Assembly: GCF_013839445.1 (NCBI RefSeq)
Contig: NZ_JACDIT010000002.1
Location: 310,001-374,000, forward strand
Direction of reading: 5' to 3'
DNA from: Chthonobacter albigriseus
GTDB taxonomy: Bacteria; Pseudomonadota; Alphaproteobacteria; Rhizobiales; Pleomorphomonadaceae
Length of the DNA: 64,000 nucleotides
In this document: piece by piece, positions 16,344 to 25,285 of the stretch
Layout: each line of letters begins with the position of its first letter
Numbering within the stretch: position 1 is the first letter of the stretch
Notes under the pieces: model-generated
What the model was told of the DNA's origin: nothing
Seen by the model: the letters and a program-made list of their open reading frames with translations, nothing else
Databases searched by the model: none
Made by a program: the position numbers and the translations under genes

Positions 16344-16362
16344 GTTGCGAATGGCTCGCAAC
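16344..16362. promoter_or_regulatory. Perfect inverted repeat in hmuR-hmuT intergenic region
   Basis: GTTGCGA-ATGGC-TCGCAAC is a perfect 7-base inverted repeat with a 5-base spacer, centred in the 258-base gap between divergent haem-uptake genes. It is a strong candidate operator for a dimeric regulator of haem or iron uptake. It does not match the Fur or Irr consensus as I know them. Confidence 0.5.
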
Positions 16363-16441
16363 TTTAGAGCGGTTCCAAACTGACGACGCGTCGGGCGCCC
16401 CTGCCCTTCGCGACCGCCGATCGCTTGCCTGGAGAAACCCG

Positions 16442-17341
16442 ATGACCCTGCCTTCCCGCCCCCCGGCTGCGCGGACCAACGTGCGCTTCTGCGCCGCGTT
16501 CGCGGCCTGGATGAGCTTCGCGGCGCTCGCCCATGCCGCCGAACCCGCCACGCGGATCGTCTCCGTGGGCGGGTCGGTGACGGAGATCCTCTACGCGCTC
16601 GGGGCGGCGGACCGGATCGCAGCGGTGGACACGACCAGCACCTACCCGGCCGACGCCGCCGCCAAGCCGGACGTCGGCTACATGCGTGCGCTGTCGGCTG
16701 AAGGCGTGCTCTCGGTGGCGCCGGATCTCATCCTGGCGCAGCAGGGCGCCGGCCCGCCGGACGCGCTGGCGGTGCTGCAGGCGAGCGGGATCGCCTATGT
16801 CGCCGTGCCGGACGAGCCGAGCCCGACCGGCGTCGCGGCCAAGATCAAGGCTGTGGGCGAAGCGGTAGGCGCTCGGCCGGCGGCCGATGTGCTGGCTGCG
16901 GACGTGGTCGCGGCGTTCGACGGACTAGCCGAGGAAACGCGAACGATTCCAGAGCGCAAGCGGGTTCTCTTCGTGTTGTCGCTGGCCAACGGCCGGATCA
17001 CGGCGGCGGGGCGCGATACTTCCGCGGCAGCGATGATCGCGCTTGCCGGCGGCATCAACGCCGCGGACGGGTTTACCGGATTCAAGCCGATGGTGGACGA
17101 GGCGGTGATCGCGGCGGCGCCAGACGTGGTGCTGGTCATGCCGCGGGGCGAGCACGCGACGACGGCCGACGCGGTGTTCGCCCTGCCCGCCTTCCAGTCC
17201 ACGCCGGCCGCCGCGAACAGGGCGCTTCTCTCGATGGATGGGCTTGCCCTGCTGGGCTTCGGCCCGCGGGCGCCGGCCGCCGCGCGCGATCTCGCCGCCG
17301 CGCTCTATCCCGGCCGGATCAGCCCGGCGACCGCGCCATGA
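16442..17341 (+). CDS. hmuT: Haem ABC importer binding protein
   Basis: A 299-residue periplasmic binding protein of the FecB/BtuF type with a signal peptide to about residue 32 (ending ALAHA). Its first lobe starts RIVSVGGSVTEILYALGAADRIAAVDTTSTYPADA, the usual HmuT opening, and VGYMRALSAEGVLSVAPDLI follows. ATG 16442 has a GGAGAAA ribosome site. It binds haem delivered by the receptor and hands it to HmuUV. The gene overlaps hmuU by four bases, and the three transporter genes form a tight operon divergent from the receptor operon. Confidence 0.92.
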   Translation: MTLPSRPPAARTNVRFCAAFAAWMSFAALAHAAEPATRIVSVGGSVTEILYALGAADRIAAVDTTSTYPADAAAKPDVGYMRALSAEGVLSVAPDLILAQQGAGPPDALAVLQASGIAYVAVPDEPSPTGVAAKIKAVGEAVGARPAADVLAADVVAAFDGLAEETRTIPERKRVLFVLSLANGRITAAGRDTSAAAMIALAGGINAADGFTGFKPMVDEAVIAAAPDVVLVMPRGEHATTADAVFALPAFQSTPAAANRALLSMDGLALLGFGPRAPAAARDLAAALYPGRISPATAP

Positions 17342-18408
17342 CGGTGGCAGCGATGAGTTCGCGGACCCGGCCGGCCGGCGACCGGTCGCGACGGGCCGCC
17401 GCGGTCACGGCGGCGTCCGCGGCTTTGGCGGTCGCAGCGGCGGTGCTGTCGCTCGCGATCGGGCCGACGGGCGTCGATCTCGGCCATCTCGCCGCGTATC
17501 TCGGCGGGGAGCCGATCGCCGAGCGCGACCGGATCATCCTGGAGGCGGTCCGGCTGCCGCGGATGGCACTGGGTGCACTCGTCGGGGCCGGGCTGGCGGT
17601 CTCCGGAGCGATGATGCAGGGGCTTTTCCGCAACCCGCTCGCCGATCCCGGCCTGGTCGGCGTGTCGTCCGGCGCGGCGACGGCGGCGGTGGCGGCGATC
17701 GTGCTCGGCGGCGGGGTGCTGGCGCCGATCGCCGGGCTGCTCGGCAGCCACTTCCTGCCGCTGGCGGCCTTCGTGGGCGGGCTGGCGAACACCGTGCTCC
17801 TCTACGTGATGGCAACCCGCGGCGGGCGGACGTCGACGACCACGCTGATTCTCGCCGGCATCGCGGTGGGGTCGCTGGCCGGCGCGCTGACCGGGCTGTT
17901 CATTTTCGGCGCGGACGATGCGGCGCTCCGCGACATCACCTTCTGGAGCCTCGGGTCGCTGGGTGGTGCGACGGCGGTGAAGGTGCTGGCGGTGCTGCCC
18001 TTTGTGGCGGCGGCGCTGGCGACAATCCCGTTCGTTGCGCGCGGGCTCGACGGGCTGGCCCTCGGCGAGGCGGAGGCGATGCACCTCGGCGTTTCGGTGG
18101 AACGGCTGAAGCGCGTCGTGATCCTGGCCGTTGCAGCGTCCAGCGGAGCGACCGTGGCCGTCACCGGCGCCATCGGCTTCGTCGGGATCGTGGTGCCGCA
18201 TCTCCTCCGGCTGGCGATCGGCCCCGGCCACCGCTTCCTGCTGCCGGCTTCGGCCTTCGGCGGCGCGGCGCTGCTGCTCCTGGCGGACACGGTCTGCCGG
18301 GTGGTGGTCGCGCCGGCCGAACTGCCGATCGGGATCGTGACGGCGCTGATCGGCGCGCCGGTGTTTCTGGCCATCCTGCTCAACCGGCCGACGGAGGACG
18401 CGGGATGA
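17338..18408 (+). CDS. hmuU: Haem ABC importer permease (FecCD family)
   Basis: A 356-residue FecCD-type permease with about nine or ten membrane segments. Typical family stretches are seen: RLPRMALGALVGAGLAVSGAMMQGLFRNPLADPGLVGVSSGA and GFVGIVVPHLLRLAIGPGHRFLLPASAFGGAALL. The protein forms a homodimer channel for haem in the inner membrane. ATG 17338 overlaps the hmuT stop; the stop overlaps the hmuV ATG. An in-frame ATG five codons later (17353) is also possible. Confidence 0.93.
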   Translation: MTVAAMSSRTRPAGDRSRRAAAVTAASAALAVAAAVLSLAIGPTGVDLGHLAAYLGGEPIAERDRIILEAVRLPRMALGALVGAGLAVSGAMMQGLFRNPLADPGLVGVSSGAATAAVAAIVLGGGVLAPIAGLLGSHFLPLAAFVGGLANTVLLYVMATRGGRTSTTTLILAGIAVGSLAGALTGLFIFGADDAALRDITFWSLGSLGGATAVKVLAVLPFVAAALATIPFVARGLDGLALGEAEAMHLGVSVERLKRVVILAVAASSGATVAVTGAIGFVGIVVPHLLRLAIGPGHRFLLPASAFGGAALLLLADTVCRVVVAPAELPIGIVTALIGAPVFLAILLNRPTEDAG

Positions 18409-19190
18409 TCGAGGCGCACGACCTCTCCTACCGGCGTGGCGCGCAGCGGGTGATCGACGGCGTATCCGCGGCGGTGGAAGCCGGACGGGTGACGGTGGCG
18501 ATCGGCCCGAACGGGGCGGGCAAGTCCACGCTCCTGAAACTGCTCAGCGGCGAAATCCGGGCCGACAGCGGGGCGATCCGGTTCGGCGACCGGACGCTCG
18601 GCACGCTGTCGCCGGCCGATCTGGCGCGGCGGAGGGCGGTGCTGCCGCAGAAGGCGGCGCTGGCGTTTCCGTTCACCGTGCACGAGATTGTCCGGCTCGG
18701 AGCAGTGGCCGGCGGCAGCCGCGACCCGGACCGGATCGCGGCCGACATGCTGGAGGCGGTCGGTCTCGGCGGCTTCGGGGGCCGGCTCATCATGCATCTC
18801 TCCGGCGGCGAGCAGCAGCGTGTGCAGTTCGCCCGCGCGCTGGCGCAGGTGCCCGTTCCGGCGGACCGCGGCGAGCCGCGCGCGCTGTTCCTCGACGAGC
18901 CGACATCGAGCCTGGACCTGAAACACCAGATCGGGCTCCTCACCGTCGCCCGCGACTTCGCCCGACGCGGCGGCGCGGTGTTCATCGTGCTGCACGACCT
19001 GAACCTAGCCGCAGAGTTCGCCGACGAGTTGTTGCTCCTGGAGGGCGGGCGGCTGTTCGCCTCGGGTCCGCCCACCGCCGCGCTGTTCGAGCGGGTGACG
19101 CGGGAGGTCTACGGGCTGGCGGGCGCCGCCTGCCGGCTGCCGGCGGCGGGCATCCCGTTCGTGCTGCCGCAGGCGCGGACGACCGGCTAG
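18405..19190 (+). CDS. hmuV: Haem ABC importer ATPase
   Basis: A 261-residue ATPase with Walker A GPNGAGKST, signature LSGGEQQR, Walker B ALFLDEPTSSLD and switch histidine in VLHDLNLAAEF, matching HmuV/FecE. The insertion QVPVPADRGEPR between the signature and Walker B is typical of HmuV proteins. ATG 18405 overlaps the hmuU stop (ATGA). It powers haem import at the cytoplasmic face. Its 3' end is only 6 bases from the convergent exonuclease/DUF294 gene. Confidence 0.94.
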   Translation: MIEAHDLSYRRGAQRVIDGVSAAVEAGRVTVAIGPNGAGKSTLLKLLSGEIRADSGAIRFGDRTLGTLSPADLARRRAVLPQKAALAFPFTVHEIVRLGAVAGGSRDPDRIAADMLEAVGLGGFGGRLIMHLSGGEQQRVQFARALAQVPVPADRGEPRALFLDEPTSSLDLKHQIGLLTVARDFARRGGAVFIVLHDLNLAAEFADELLLLEGGRLFASGPPTAALFERVTREVYGLAGAACRLPAAGIPFVLPQARTTG

Positions 19191-19196
19191 GCCGGT

Positions 19197-21311
19197 TCAG
19201 AACAGGAGATCGCGCGTCATCTCCGGCACGTGGCCGAGGCGGCTCAGGGCCGCCTTCAGGTCGGCGCGGACATCGCGGGGAATGCGGGCGATCTCCACCG
19301 CGTTAGACAAGCGCCGGCCGGCCTTGAGGTCGGCGAGCTGCTGGTCCAGGACCAAGCGCTGCAGGAGATCGTAGGCGGAAGCCATGTGCGCGAGATCGGC
19401 ATCCTGGCCGACGGCTCGCTCGCGCAGGCCCTGAAGCCGGTCTCGCGTGGCGCGGCGCACTACGCCATGGCGGATGGAGAGCACGCGCGCGGCGGTGACG
19501 ATCGGCAGGAAGCCGCCGCGTTTCAGGTCCAGGCGGCCGTCTTCCAGGCGGAAGCCGCCGAAAAGCTGGATCGGCGGCCGCCAGTTGTCGAGGTCGGCGG
19601 CGAGCAGCTTGAGGAACGGCAGGGAGGAAGCGCCCGTCGCGTAAGCGTGGTCGAGGACGTCGAGCGCCAGCGCGCCGTCGCCGTGGACGGCGCGAAGGTC
19701 GAAGAAGATGTCGACGGCGAGAAGGTCCTCGGCACCGGATCGGCGAACCCAGCCGTCGATGCGCTGGCGCCAGGTGTCGACGCTGCCGCGCCACGGGGCG
19801 TTCTTCACCATCACCCCGCCCTTGCAGAGCGGCAGGCCGGCAATGTCCAGGATGGCGGCGAGCCGCTCACCGAAGGCGGCGAACCAGCGGTCCTCCGGTC
19901 CGTCCGGCGCGCCATGCTCGAAGATGACGGCGTTGTCCTGGTCGGCCGCGAGCAGGCTGTCGCCGCGTCCGCCCGAGCCGAGCACGAGCAGCGCGAAGCG
20001 GCAAGGCGGCGGCCCCTCGCCGGCCTGAACCAACTCCGCCTCGGTCAGCATGGCGGCGCGCCGCGTGAGCGCGCCGACCTCGCGGGAGACGACGGCGACG
20101 GTGTCGGCGATCGGGACGTCCTCGGCGAGGAGGCTTTGCGCCAACTCCGGCAGCCGGGCGAAGGCGAGCGCGAGGGCCGGCGCGTCGGCGGCGACGTCGA
20201 TCGCGTCGCCGAGGGCGATGGCCATGCCGGCCCGCAGGCGCAAGAGGTCGCGTGCGGAGACGGCGCCGACGAGACGCCCGGCCTCGTCCGTCGCGCCGAG
20301 GTGGCGGATTCCGAGCCGGTTCATGCGACCCATGGCGCGGTAGACGAAAGCCTCCGCCGGCACGGTGGCGATCGGCTTGGACATCACAGTTTGGAGGGGC
20401 GCCTGAAGGGCTGCCGCACCGCCGTCCGCGAGCGCGCGCATGACATCGCGCTCGGTGACGATGCCTGCTTCCGCCGCCAGCCTCGGACCGTCGGGGCCGG
20501 GCGGCAGGACGAAGAGCGAACTGACCTTCGCCGCCACCATCCGGCGAAGGGCGATCTCCAGGGTCTCGTCCGGCGTGGCGGTCTTCAGGTCCGTCGCCAT
20601 CAGCTCACGGACCCGGTGGCGATAAGGGTAGCTGTCGAGGCGGGCGAGCGAGCGTTCGGCATCCTGCACCGCGCCGTCGGCCACCTCCCACCCCGCGCGG
20701 TGCTGGGCCTCCATGGCGTCCGTCAGCCGGCGGCAGGCTGCCTCGGCCTCGGCGATGGTCCGGATGCCACGCTCGCGCAGGCGGGGAACGAGGGCGAGGA
20801 AGATCTCGGCGGTCGCCTGGGCATCGCCGAGTGCGGTGTGCCGGCCGGCGATCTCCAGACCGAGCCAGCTGGCGAGGAGTTCCAGAGAGACGTCCGGCAG
20901 GTCGGGGTTGGCGATGCGCGCGAGCAGTCGCGTGTCGAGTGTGCGCGGCTTGCGCCAGGGGCGACTGGCGCGCTCCGATTCGCGCTTGAGGATGGCGAGG
21001 TCGAAGCCGATGGAGTGGCCGACGACCAGCGCGTCACCGATCCAGGCTTCGAGCCGTTCGGCCACCGGGGCGAACCGCGGCGCGCCGGCGACATCACCGT
21101 CCCCGATGCCGTGGATGCGGGTGGCGGAGGCGGGAATCGGTTCGCCGGGATCGACAAGGGTCTGGAACGTGTCCGACGCGGCGAGCCGACCGGCGCGGAC
21201 GCGGACGGCGCCGATCTGGACGAGCCGCGCGCGCGCGGTGTCGAGCCCCGTGGTTTCCGTATCGAGGACCACGGCGTCGACCGCAATCAGCGGCGTTCCC
21301 CCCGGCTGCAT
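19197..21311 (-). CDS. Exonuclease - CBS pair - DUF294 nucleotidyltransferase-like fusion
   Basis: A 704-residue multidomain cytoplasmic protein. Residues about 8-175 are a DEDDh 3'-5' exonuclease of the DnaQ type (DTETTGLD, then HTALGDAQAT with the catalytic H and D). Residues about 235-355 are a CBS pair. Residues about 430-570 contain a nucleotidyltransferase-like motif (LGSGGRGDSLLAADQDNA) of DUF294, and the C-terminal helical domain follows. Proteins with CBS and DUF294 domains commonly sit near DUF4212/sodium symporter genes, as here at 22.3-24.5 kb, and may regulate such transport through adenosine nucleotides; this role is inference. The order and residues look intact. Confidence 0.85.
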   Translation of the reverse strand: MQPGGTPLIAVDAVVLDTETTGLDTARARLVQIGAVRVRAGRLAASDTFQTLVDPGEPIPASATRIHGIGDGDVAGAPRFAPVAERLEAWIGDALVVGHSIGFDLAILKRESERASRPWRKPRTLDTRLLARIANPDLPDVSLELLASWLGLEIAGRHTALGDAQATAEIFLALVPRLRERGIRTIAEAEAACRRLTDAMEAQHRAGWEVADGAVQDAERSLARLDSYPYRHRVRELMATDLKTATPDETLEIALRRMVAAKVSSLFVLPPGPDGPRLAAEAGIVTERDVMRALADGGAAALQAPLQTVMSKPIATVPAEAFVYRAMGRMNRLGIRHLGATDEAGRLVGAVSARDLLRLRAGMAIALGDAIDVAADAPALALAFARLPELAQSLLAEDVPIADTVAVVSREVGALTRRAAMLTEAELVQAGEGPPPCRFALLVLGSGGRGDSLLAADQDNAVIFEHGAPDGPEDRWFAAFGERLAAILDIAGLPLCKGGVMVKNAPWRGSVDTWRQRIDGWVRRSGAEDLLAVDIFFDLRAVHGDGALALDVLDHAYATGASSLPFLKLLAADLDNWRPPIQLFGGFRLEDGRLDLKRGGFLPIVTAARVLSIRHGVVRRATRDRLQGLRERAVGQDADLAHMASAYDLLQRLVLDQQLADLKAGRRLSNAVEIARIPRDVRADLKAALSRLGHVPEMTRDLLF

Positions 21312-21383
21312 CGGCGATCCTCCTGTCGCTGATCTCCCCTGTTGCAGGATGGGCCGGCGTAGCCCGCCGGGCCATGGCCTGGA

Positions 21384-22004
21384 TCAAGCCACGGGCGTGT
21401 CGGCAGCGGTCAGAGCTGCGGCGAACTGCTGGGCGTCCAGCCGCTCCAGCAGAGTCTCGTGTGCGCGGCAGAGGTTGATTCGCAGGGTGCTGAGCAGCAG
21501 CGGACCGTCGTGGCGGGTCAACTCGGGGTGCATCGGCAGGCGCTTGAAGAACTGGGTGTGGCCGTCGAGCGCGATGTCCTTCACGGCCTTCGGCGGGGCG
21601 ACGAGCGTGCGGTTGAGGCGCTCGGTGACGAAGACCGCCGCCTCCTGCCAGAAGCCTTCGTCGAAACCGCGCGGCAAGGGGTGCGCGGCGACGACGTTGC
21701 GGGCGGCCTCAGCGACGACCGGCACGACGACGTTCGCGTCGAGGCCGGCGCCACGCAGCGTCACGGCCGCCATCTCGCCGACGAAAGCCAGCCCGAGCGG
21801 GTAGTTGCGCCATGTCGAGGCCTCGATCGCCTCCTTGAAGGCCGCCTCCTTGAAGAGCTTCTGCCAGAGCACGCCAGAGCGGGCGCGAGAGTATTCCCAG
21901 GTGCTCTTCTGGACCAGGAAGGCCGTCTGTTCGGCCAGAAAATCCTGCAGCGCACCCGAATCGGCGATGCGCGGCGGGCGGCGGAAGATATCGAACAAAC
22001 CCAC
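21384..22004 (-). CDS. Conserved hypothetical protein
   Basis: A 206-residue soluble protein with no signal peptide or membrane segment. It begins MGLFDIFRRPPRIADSGALQDFLAEQTAFLVQ and is rich in helix-forming residues. I do not recognise a domain with a known function. It lies in the same direction as the exonuclease/DUF294 gene (72 bases apart, possibly co-transcribed) and is divergent from the DUF4212/symporter genes, so it may belong to that transport locus. Confidence 0.7.
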   Translation of the reverse strand: MGLFDIFRRPPRIADSGALQDFLAEQTAFLVQKSTWEYSRARSGVLWQKLFKEAAFKEAIEASTWRNYPLGLAFVGEMAAVTLRGAGLDANVVVPVVAEAARNVVAAHPLPRGFDEGFWQEAAVFVTERLNRTLVAPPKAVKDIALDGHTQFFKRLPMHPELTRHDGPLLLSTLRINLCRAHETLLERLDAQQFAAALTAADTPVA

Positions 22005-22207
22005 GGGATGGTCCCTCCCCTCGACCGCGGCAGGTTGCTCCTGCCTGTCGCTCTAAGGTGAGGCATGGGAACGCGGACCGCAACGGGGGTCTGCCGATGG
22101 GTATAACATACGACTAAAAGCTATCTCCGTGTGTACTATCCTGTGAACACAACCTCTTTGACGAAGGTCTAAGCAGAAACGCTTAACCCAAAATGCTAAT
22201 CGTTTTA

Positions 22208-22239
22208 GGGCCGTGTACCTGGAGGAGGGAGCACGGCCC
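22208..22239 (+). promoter_or_regulatory. Leader hairpin upstream of DUF4212/symporter operon
   Basis: GGGCCGTG pairs perfectly with CACGGCCC across a 16-base loop that contains a purine-rich GGAGGAGGGAG. It ends 38 bases before the DUF4212 start, within a 273-base gap (22005-22277) whose left part is AT-rich and probably holds the divergent promoters. The loop resembles a ribosome-binding sequence, so an RNA-level control role is possible. Confidence 0.4.
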
Positions 22240-22277
22240 GGCACGTCACGCCGACCACTCCGTCAGGGGGAGATACG

Positions 22278-22535
22278 ATGGCAAATGGCAACCAGGAGGA
22301 ATGGTGGGCCAGTACGCGAGGGCTGATGATCACGGCTCTCGTCATCTGGTTCATTTTCAGTTTCGGCATCCACTTCTTCGCCACGGCGCTGAACGGGATC
22401 GTCGTCTTCGGCTTCCCGCTCGGCTTCTACATGGCCGCGCAGGGGTCTCTGATCATCTTCGTGATCCTCTTGTTCTGGTTCGCAGGAGCCCAGGACAAGA
22501 TCGACCGCGAACACGGCTTCGCCGAAGAAGGCTGA
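22278..22535 (+). CDS. DUF4212 small subunit of sodium/solute symporter
   Basis: An 85-residue membrane protein with two hydrophobic segments (about 17-37 and 48-70) and the family-typical start WWASTRGLMITALVIWF and end FWFAGAQDKIDREHGF. DUF4212 proteins are always found beside the VC_2705-type symporter and are taken to be an accessory subunit. The symporter gene starts 10 bases downstream. ATG 22278 follows a GGGGGAGA ribosome site. Confidence 0.9.
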   Translation: MANGNQEEWWASTRGLMITALVIWFIFSFGIHFFATALNGIVVFGFPLGFYMAAQGSLIIFVILLFWFAGAQDKIDREHGFAEEG

Positions 22536-22545
22536 GGGGGAGACC

Positions 22546-24540
22546 ATGGCAGCCCAAACCGGTGATGCATTCACCTCCAATCTGAGCCGCATCTACGCCA
22601 CCTACACCGGCGGGTTCGCGGCCTTCGTGCTCCTCATCGCGGTGCTGGAGCAGATGGGAGTCCCCGACCATATCCTCGGGTACCTCTTCGTGTTCTTCAC
22701 GATCGCCGTCTACGCGATGATCGGCGTCCTCTCCCGCACCATGCAGGTGTCGGAGTACTATGTGGCGGGCCGCAAGGTGCCGGCCTTCTACAACGGCATG
22801 GCGACGGGTGCCGACTGGATGTCCGCGGCCTCGTTCATCGGCATGGCCGGCACGCTCTACGCGCTCGGATACGACGGTCTCGCCTACATCCTGGGCTGGA
22901 CCGGCGGCTACGTGCTCGTGGCGGTGCTGGTGGCGCCCTACCTGCGCAAGTTCGGCGCCTACACGGTGCCCGACTTCCTCTACGCCCGCTACGGCGGCAA
23001 GCTGGCCTCGATCTGCGGCATCGTCGTGCTGATGAGCTGCTCGTTCACCTACGTTGTGGCCCAGATCGTCGGCACCGGCCTGATCGCCAGCCGGTTCATC
23101 GGCATGGACTTCGAGATCGCGGTGTACGTGGGTCTCATCGGCATCCTGGTCTGCTCGCTGCTGGGCGGCATGCGGGCGGTGACCTGGACGCAGGTGGCCC
23201 AGTATATCGTGCTGATCGTCGCCTACCTGATCCCGGTGGTGGTGCTCTCGGCCCAGAAGTACGGCGTGCCGCTGCCGCAGATCATGTACGGCAACGTGCT
23301 GCAGGAGATCACGGCCCGCGAGCAGGAGATGGTCGCGCAGGGCCTGGTAGCGGCGGAGGCGCTGAAGCCTCACACCCAACCGTTCGCCAACCTGGATCCG
23401 CTGAACTACTTCGGCCTGATCCTCTGCCTGATGGTGGGCACGGCTTCGCTGCCGCACGTGCTGATGCGCTACTTCACCACGCCGAGCGTGCGTGACGCGC
23501 GCAAGTCCGTGGCGTGGTCGCTGCTGTTCATCTTTATCCTCTACTTCACGGCGCCGGCCTACGCCGCCTTCGCGAAGCTGGAGATCTACACAACCGTGAT
23601 CGGCGCCCAGGTTGCCGATCTGGCCGCCAACACCGACCTCGCCTGGCTGTTCAAGTGGGGTTCGATCGGTCTCGTCAAGATCTGCGGCGTGGACGCCGCA
23701 AGCGCACAGGCGGTGATCGACGCCTGCGCCAAGGTGGCCGACCATCCCGGCATCGTCCGGCTGGCCGACTTCCGGATCGACAACGACGCCATCGTGATCT
23801 CCACCCCGGAGATCGCGGGCCTGCCCTATGTCATCGCCGGCCTCGTCGCCGCCGGTGGCCTTGCGGCAGCACTCTCGACCGCCGACGGCCTGCTTCTGGC
23901 GATCGCCAACGCGCTCAGCCACGACATCTACTACAAGATGATCGACCCGAACGCGCCGACCGCCCGCCGCCTGATCATCGCCCGCGTCCTGCTGGTCATC
24001 GTGGCGGTGTTCGCAGCCTATGTCGCCTCGTTCCGCCCCGCGGACATCGTGGCGATGGTGGCCTGGGCGTTCAGCCTGGCCGCCGCCGGCCTGTTCCCCG
24101 CCCTCGTGCTCGGCATCTGGTCCAAGCGGACCAACAGCGCCGGCGCGATCGCGGGCATGATCGTGGGCTTCGGCCTGACCCTCTACTACCTCGTGGGCAC
24201 CCGCTACTACGCGATGGGCTTCTACGAGATGTGGTCGGGTCTTTCCGGGGCATCGGAAGCGGCGATCACCAAGTACAACGACCTGAAGGCCGCATGGGAA
24301 GCCGCCGCGCCGGAAGCCAAGGAGGCAGCCTGGAAGGCGTTCGACACGCACGCCCAGACCGTCGCCAACTGGTTCGGCGTGCGCAACATCTCCGCGGCGC
24401 TGTTCGGCATGCCGATCGGCTTCATCGTGATGATGGTGGTCAGCCGCCTCACTCCGGCACCGTCCAAGGAACTGCAGGATCTCATCGACGAGATCCGGCG
24501 TCCGAGCGGCGGCGTCGTAATGAAGGAAAAGTCGGCCTGA
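22546..24540 (+). CDS. Sodium/solute symporter (VC_2705 / ActP-like)
   Basis: A 664-residue sodium:solute symporter with about 13 membrane segments. SSS-family stretches include SEYYVAGRKVPAFYNGMATGADWMSAASFIGMAG, LSTADGLLLAIANALSHD and ARVLLVIVAVFAAYVASF. It belongs to the group paired with DUF4212, related to acetate permease ActP, so a small monocarboxylate is a plausible substrate; the sequence does not decide it. There are two long hydrophilic loops, at about residues 240-285 and 560-610, the second an alanine/lysine-rich helix. A clear intrinsic terminator follows. Confidence 0.9.
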   Translation: MAAQTGDAFTSNLSRIYATYTGGFAAFVLLIAVLEQMGVPDHILGYLFVFFTIAVYAMIGVLSRTMQVSEYYVAGRKVPAFYNGMATGADWMSAASFIGMAGTLYALGYDGLAYILGWTGGYVLVAVLVAPYLRKFGAYTVPDFLYARYGGKLASICGIVVLMSCSFTYVVAQIVGTGLIASRFIGMDFEIAVYVGLIGILVCSLLGGMRAVTWTQVAQYIVLIVAYLIPVVVLSAQKYGVPLPQIMYGNVLQEITAREQEMVAQGLVAAEALKPHTQPFANLDPLNYFGLILCLMVGTASLPHVLMRYFTTPSVRDARKSVAWSLLFIFILYFTAPAYAAFAKLEIYTTVIGAQVADLAANTDLAWLFKWGSIGLVKICGVDAASAQAVIDACAKVADHPGIVRLADFRIDNDAIVISTPEIAGLPYVIAGLVAAGGLAAALSTADGLLLAIANALSHDIYYKMIDPNAPTARRLIIARVLLVIVAVFAAYVASFRPADIVAMVAWAFSLAAAGLFPALVLGIWSKRTNSAGAIAGMIVGFGLTLYYLVGTRYYAMGFYEMWSGLSGASEAAITKYNDLKAAWEAAAPEAKEAAWKAFDTHAQTVANWFGVRNISAALFGMPIGFIVMMVVSRLTPAPSKELQDLIDEIRRPSGGVVMKEKSA

Positions 24541-24558
24541 CGATGGCCTGACGACCAG

Positions 24559-24592
24559 GGCGGCGGGGTCCCTCGATCCCGCCGCCTTTCTT
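24559..24592 (+). terminator. Intrinsic terminator after the symporter gene
   Basis: GGCGGCGGG and CCCGCCGCC form a perfect 9-base stem with a 10-base loop, followed by TTTCTT. It lies 19 bases after the symporter stop. Confidence 0.8.
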
Positions 24593-24646
24593 GCGCCCCG
24601 CATCGGGCCTGTGACACCGTTTGGACAAGCTGGGCTGGAGAGGTTG

Positions 24647-24955
24647 ATGCCGGAGAGCAATCCGTTCTGGGACACCTGGTATTTCCACGTTCCGAACTAC
24701 CTCCTGGCGCTGGCGATGTATCTGATGATGGGCCGGCTGCTGCTGACGCCCATCGTGCCGCCGGAGTCGCAGAACTACATCTGGCGGTCCTTCGTGCGCC
24801 TCACCGATCCGGTGCTCAGGCTGGTCGCCGTGATCACCCCCGGCGCGACGCCGCCGATCGTGATCCTGGTGTTCGGCTTTCTGTGGATCTTCATCGCCCG
24901 CATCGCGCTGTTCGTCGGCCTCGCCGCCGCCGGGCTGGCGCCGACGGCCGGCTGA
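24647..24955 (+). CDS. Small membrane protein, YggT-like
   Basis: A 102-residue protein with two main hydrophobic segments (about 15-35 and 60-95). The middle, IWRSFVRLTDPVLRLVAVITPG, resembles the linker of YggT-family proteins. ATG 24647 sits 4 bases after GGAGAGG; an upstream GTG at 24611 would add 12 poorly conserved-looking residues. The next gene starts 12 bases downstream, so the two are probably co-transcribed. The function is unknown. Confidence 0.65.
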   Translation: MPESNPFWDTWYFHVPNYLLALAMYLMMGRLLLTPIVPPESQNYIWRSFVRLTDPVLRLVAVITPGATPPIVILVFGFLWIFIARIALFVGLAAAGLAPTAG

Positions 24956-24967
24956 GGGGGCGGCCCA

Positions 24968-25285
24968 ATGTCCAACCAGTCCTTCTATGCAGCTCTGCTC
25001 GGCTTCGCGATCGTCAACGGCATCTTCTCGCCGGCGACCGCGATGACCTTTCTGCTCCATCCGATCTGGTATCCGCCGATCGCGCCCTTTTCGCTGCCGA
25101 TCGTGTTCATGTTTGCCTCGCTGATCGTGTCAACCGCAACGATCATGATCGCCGGCGTGCCCGCCGCGATCTACGAGCATGTCAGCGGGCGACGCGTCGA
25201 CAATCCCGTGTCGGCGTGGATCTGGCTGGCCGGCACCGCCGTCCTGTCGCTGCCGGCGGTGACCCGGGCGCTCGGACTTCTCTAA
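24968..25285 (+). CDS. Hypothetical membrane protein
   Basis: A 105-residue protein with three predicted membrane segments (about 8-28, 42-65 and 82-104) and a short basic loop, YEHVSGRRVDNP. It follows the YggT-like gene with a GGGGGCGG ribosome site. I do not recognise the family. It probably works with its neighbour at the inner membrane. Confidence 0.6.
   Translation: MSNQSFYAALLGFAIVNGIFSPATAMTFLLHPIWYPPIAPFSLPIVFMFASLIVSTATIMIAGVPAAIYEHVSGRRVDNPVSAWIWLAGTAVLSLPAVTRALGLL

Noticed and set aside
22453-24675. 740-residue frame antisense to the symporter
   Set aside because: Histidine/arginine-rich low-complexity translation opposite a clear membrane protein; typical shadow in GC-rich DNA.
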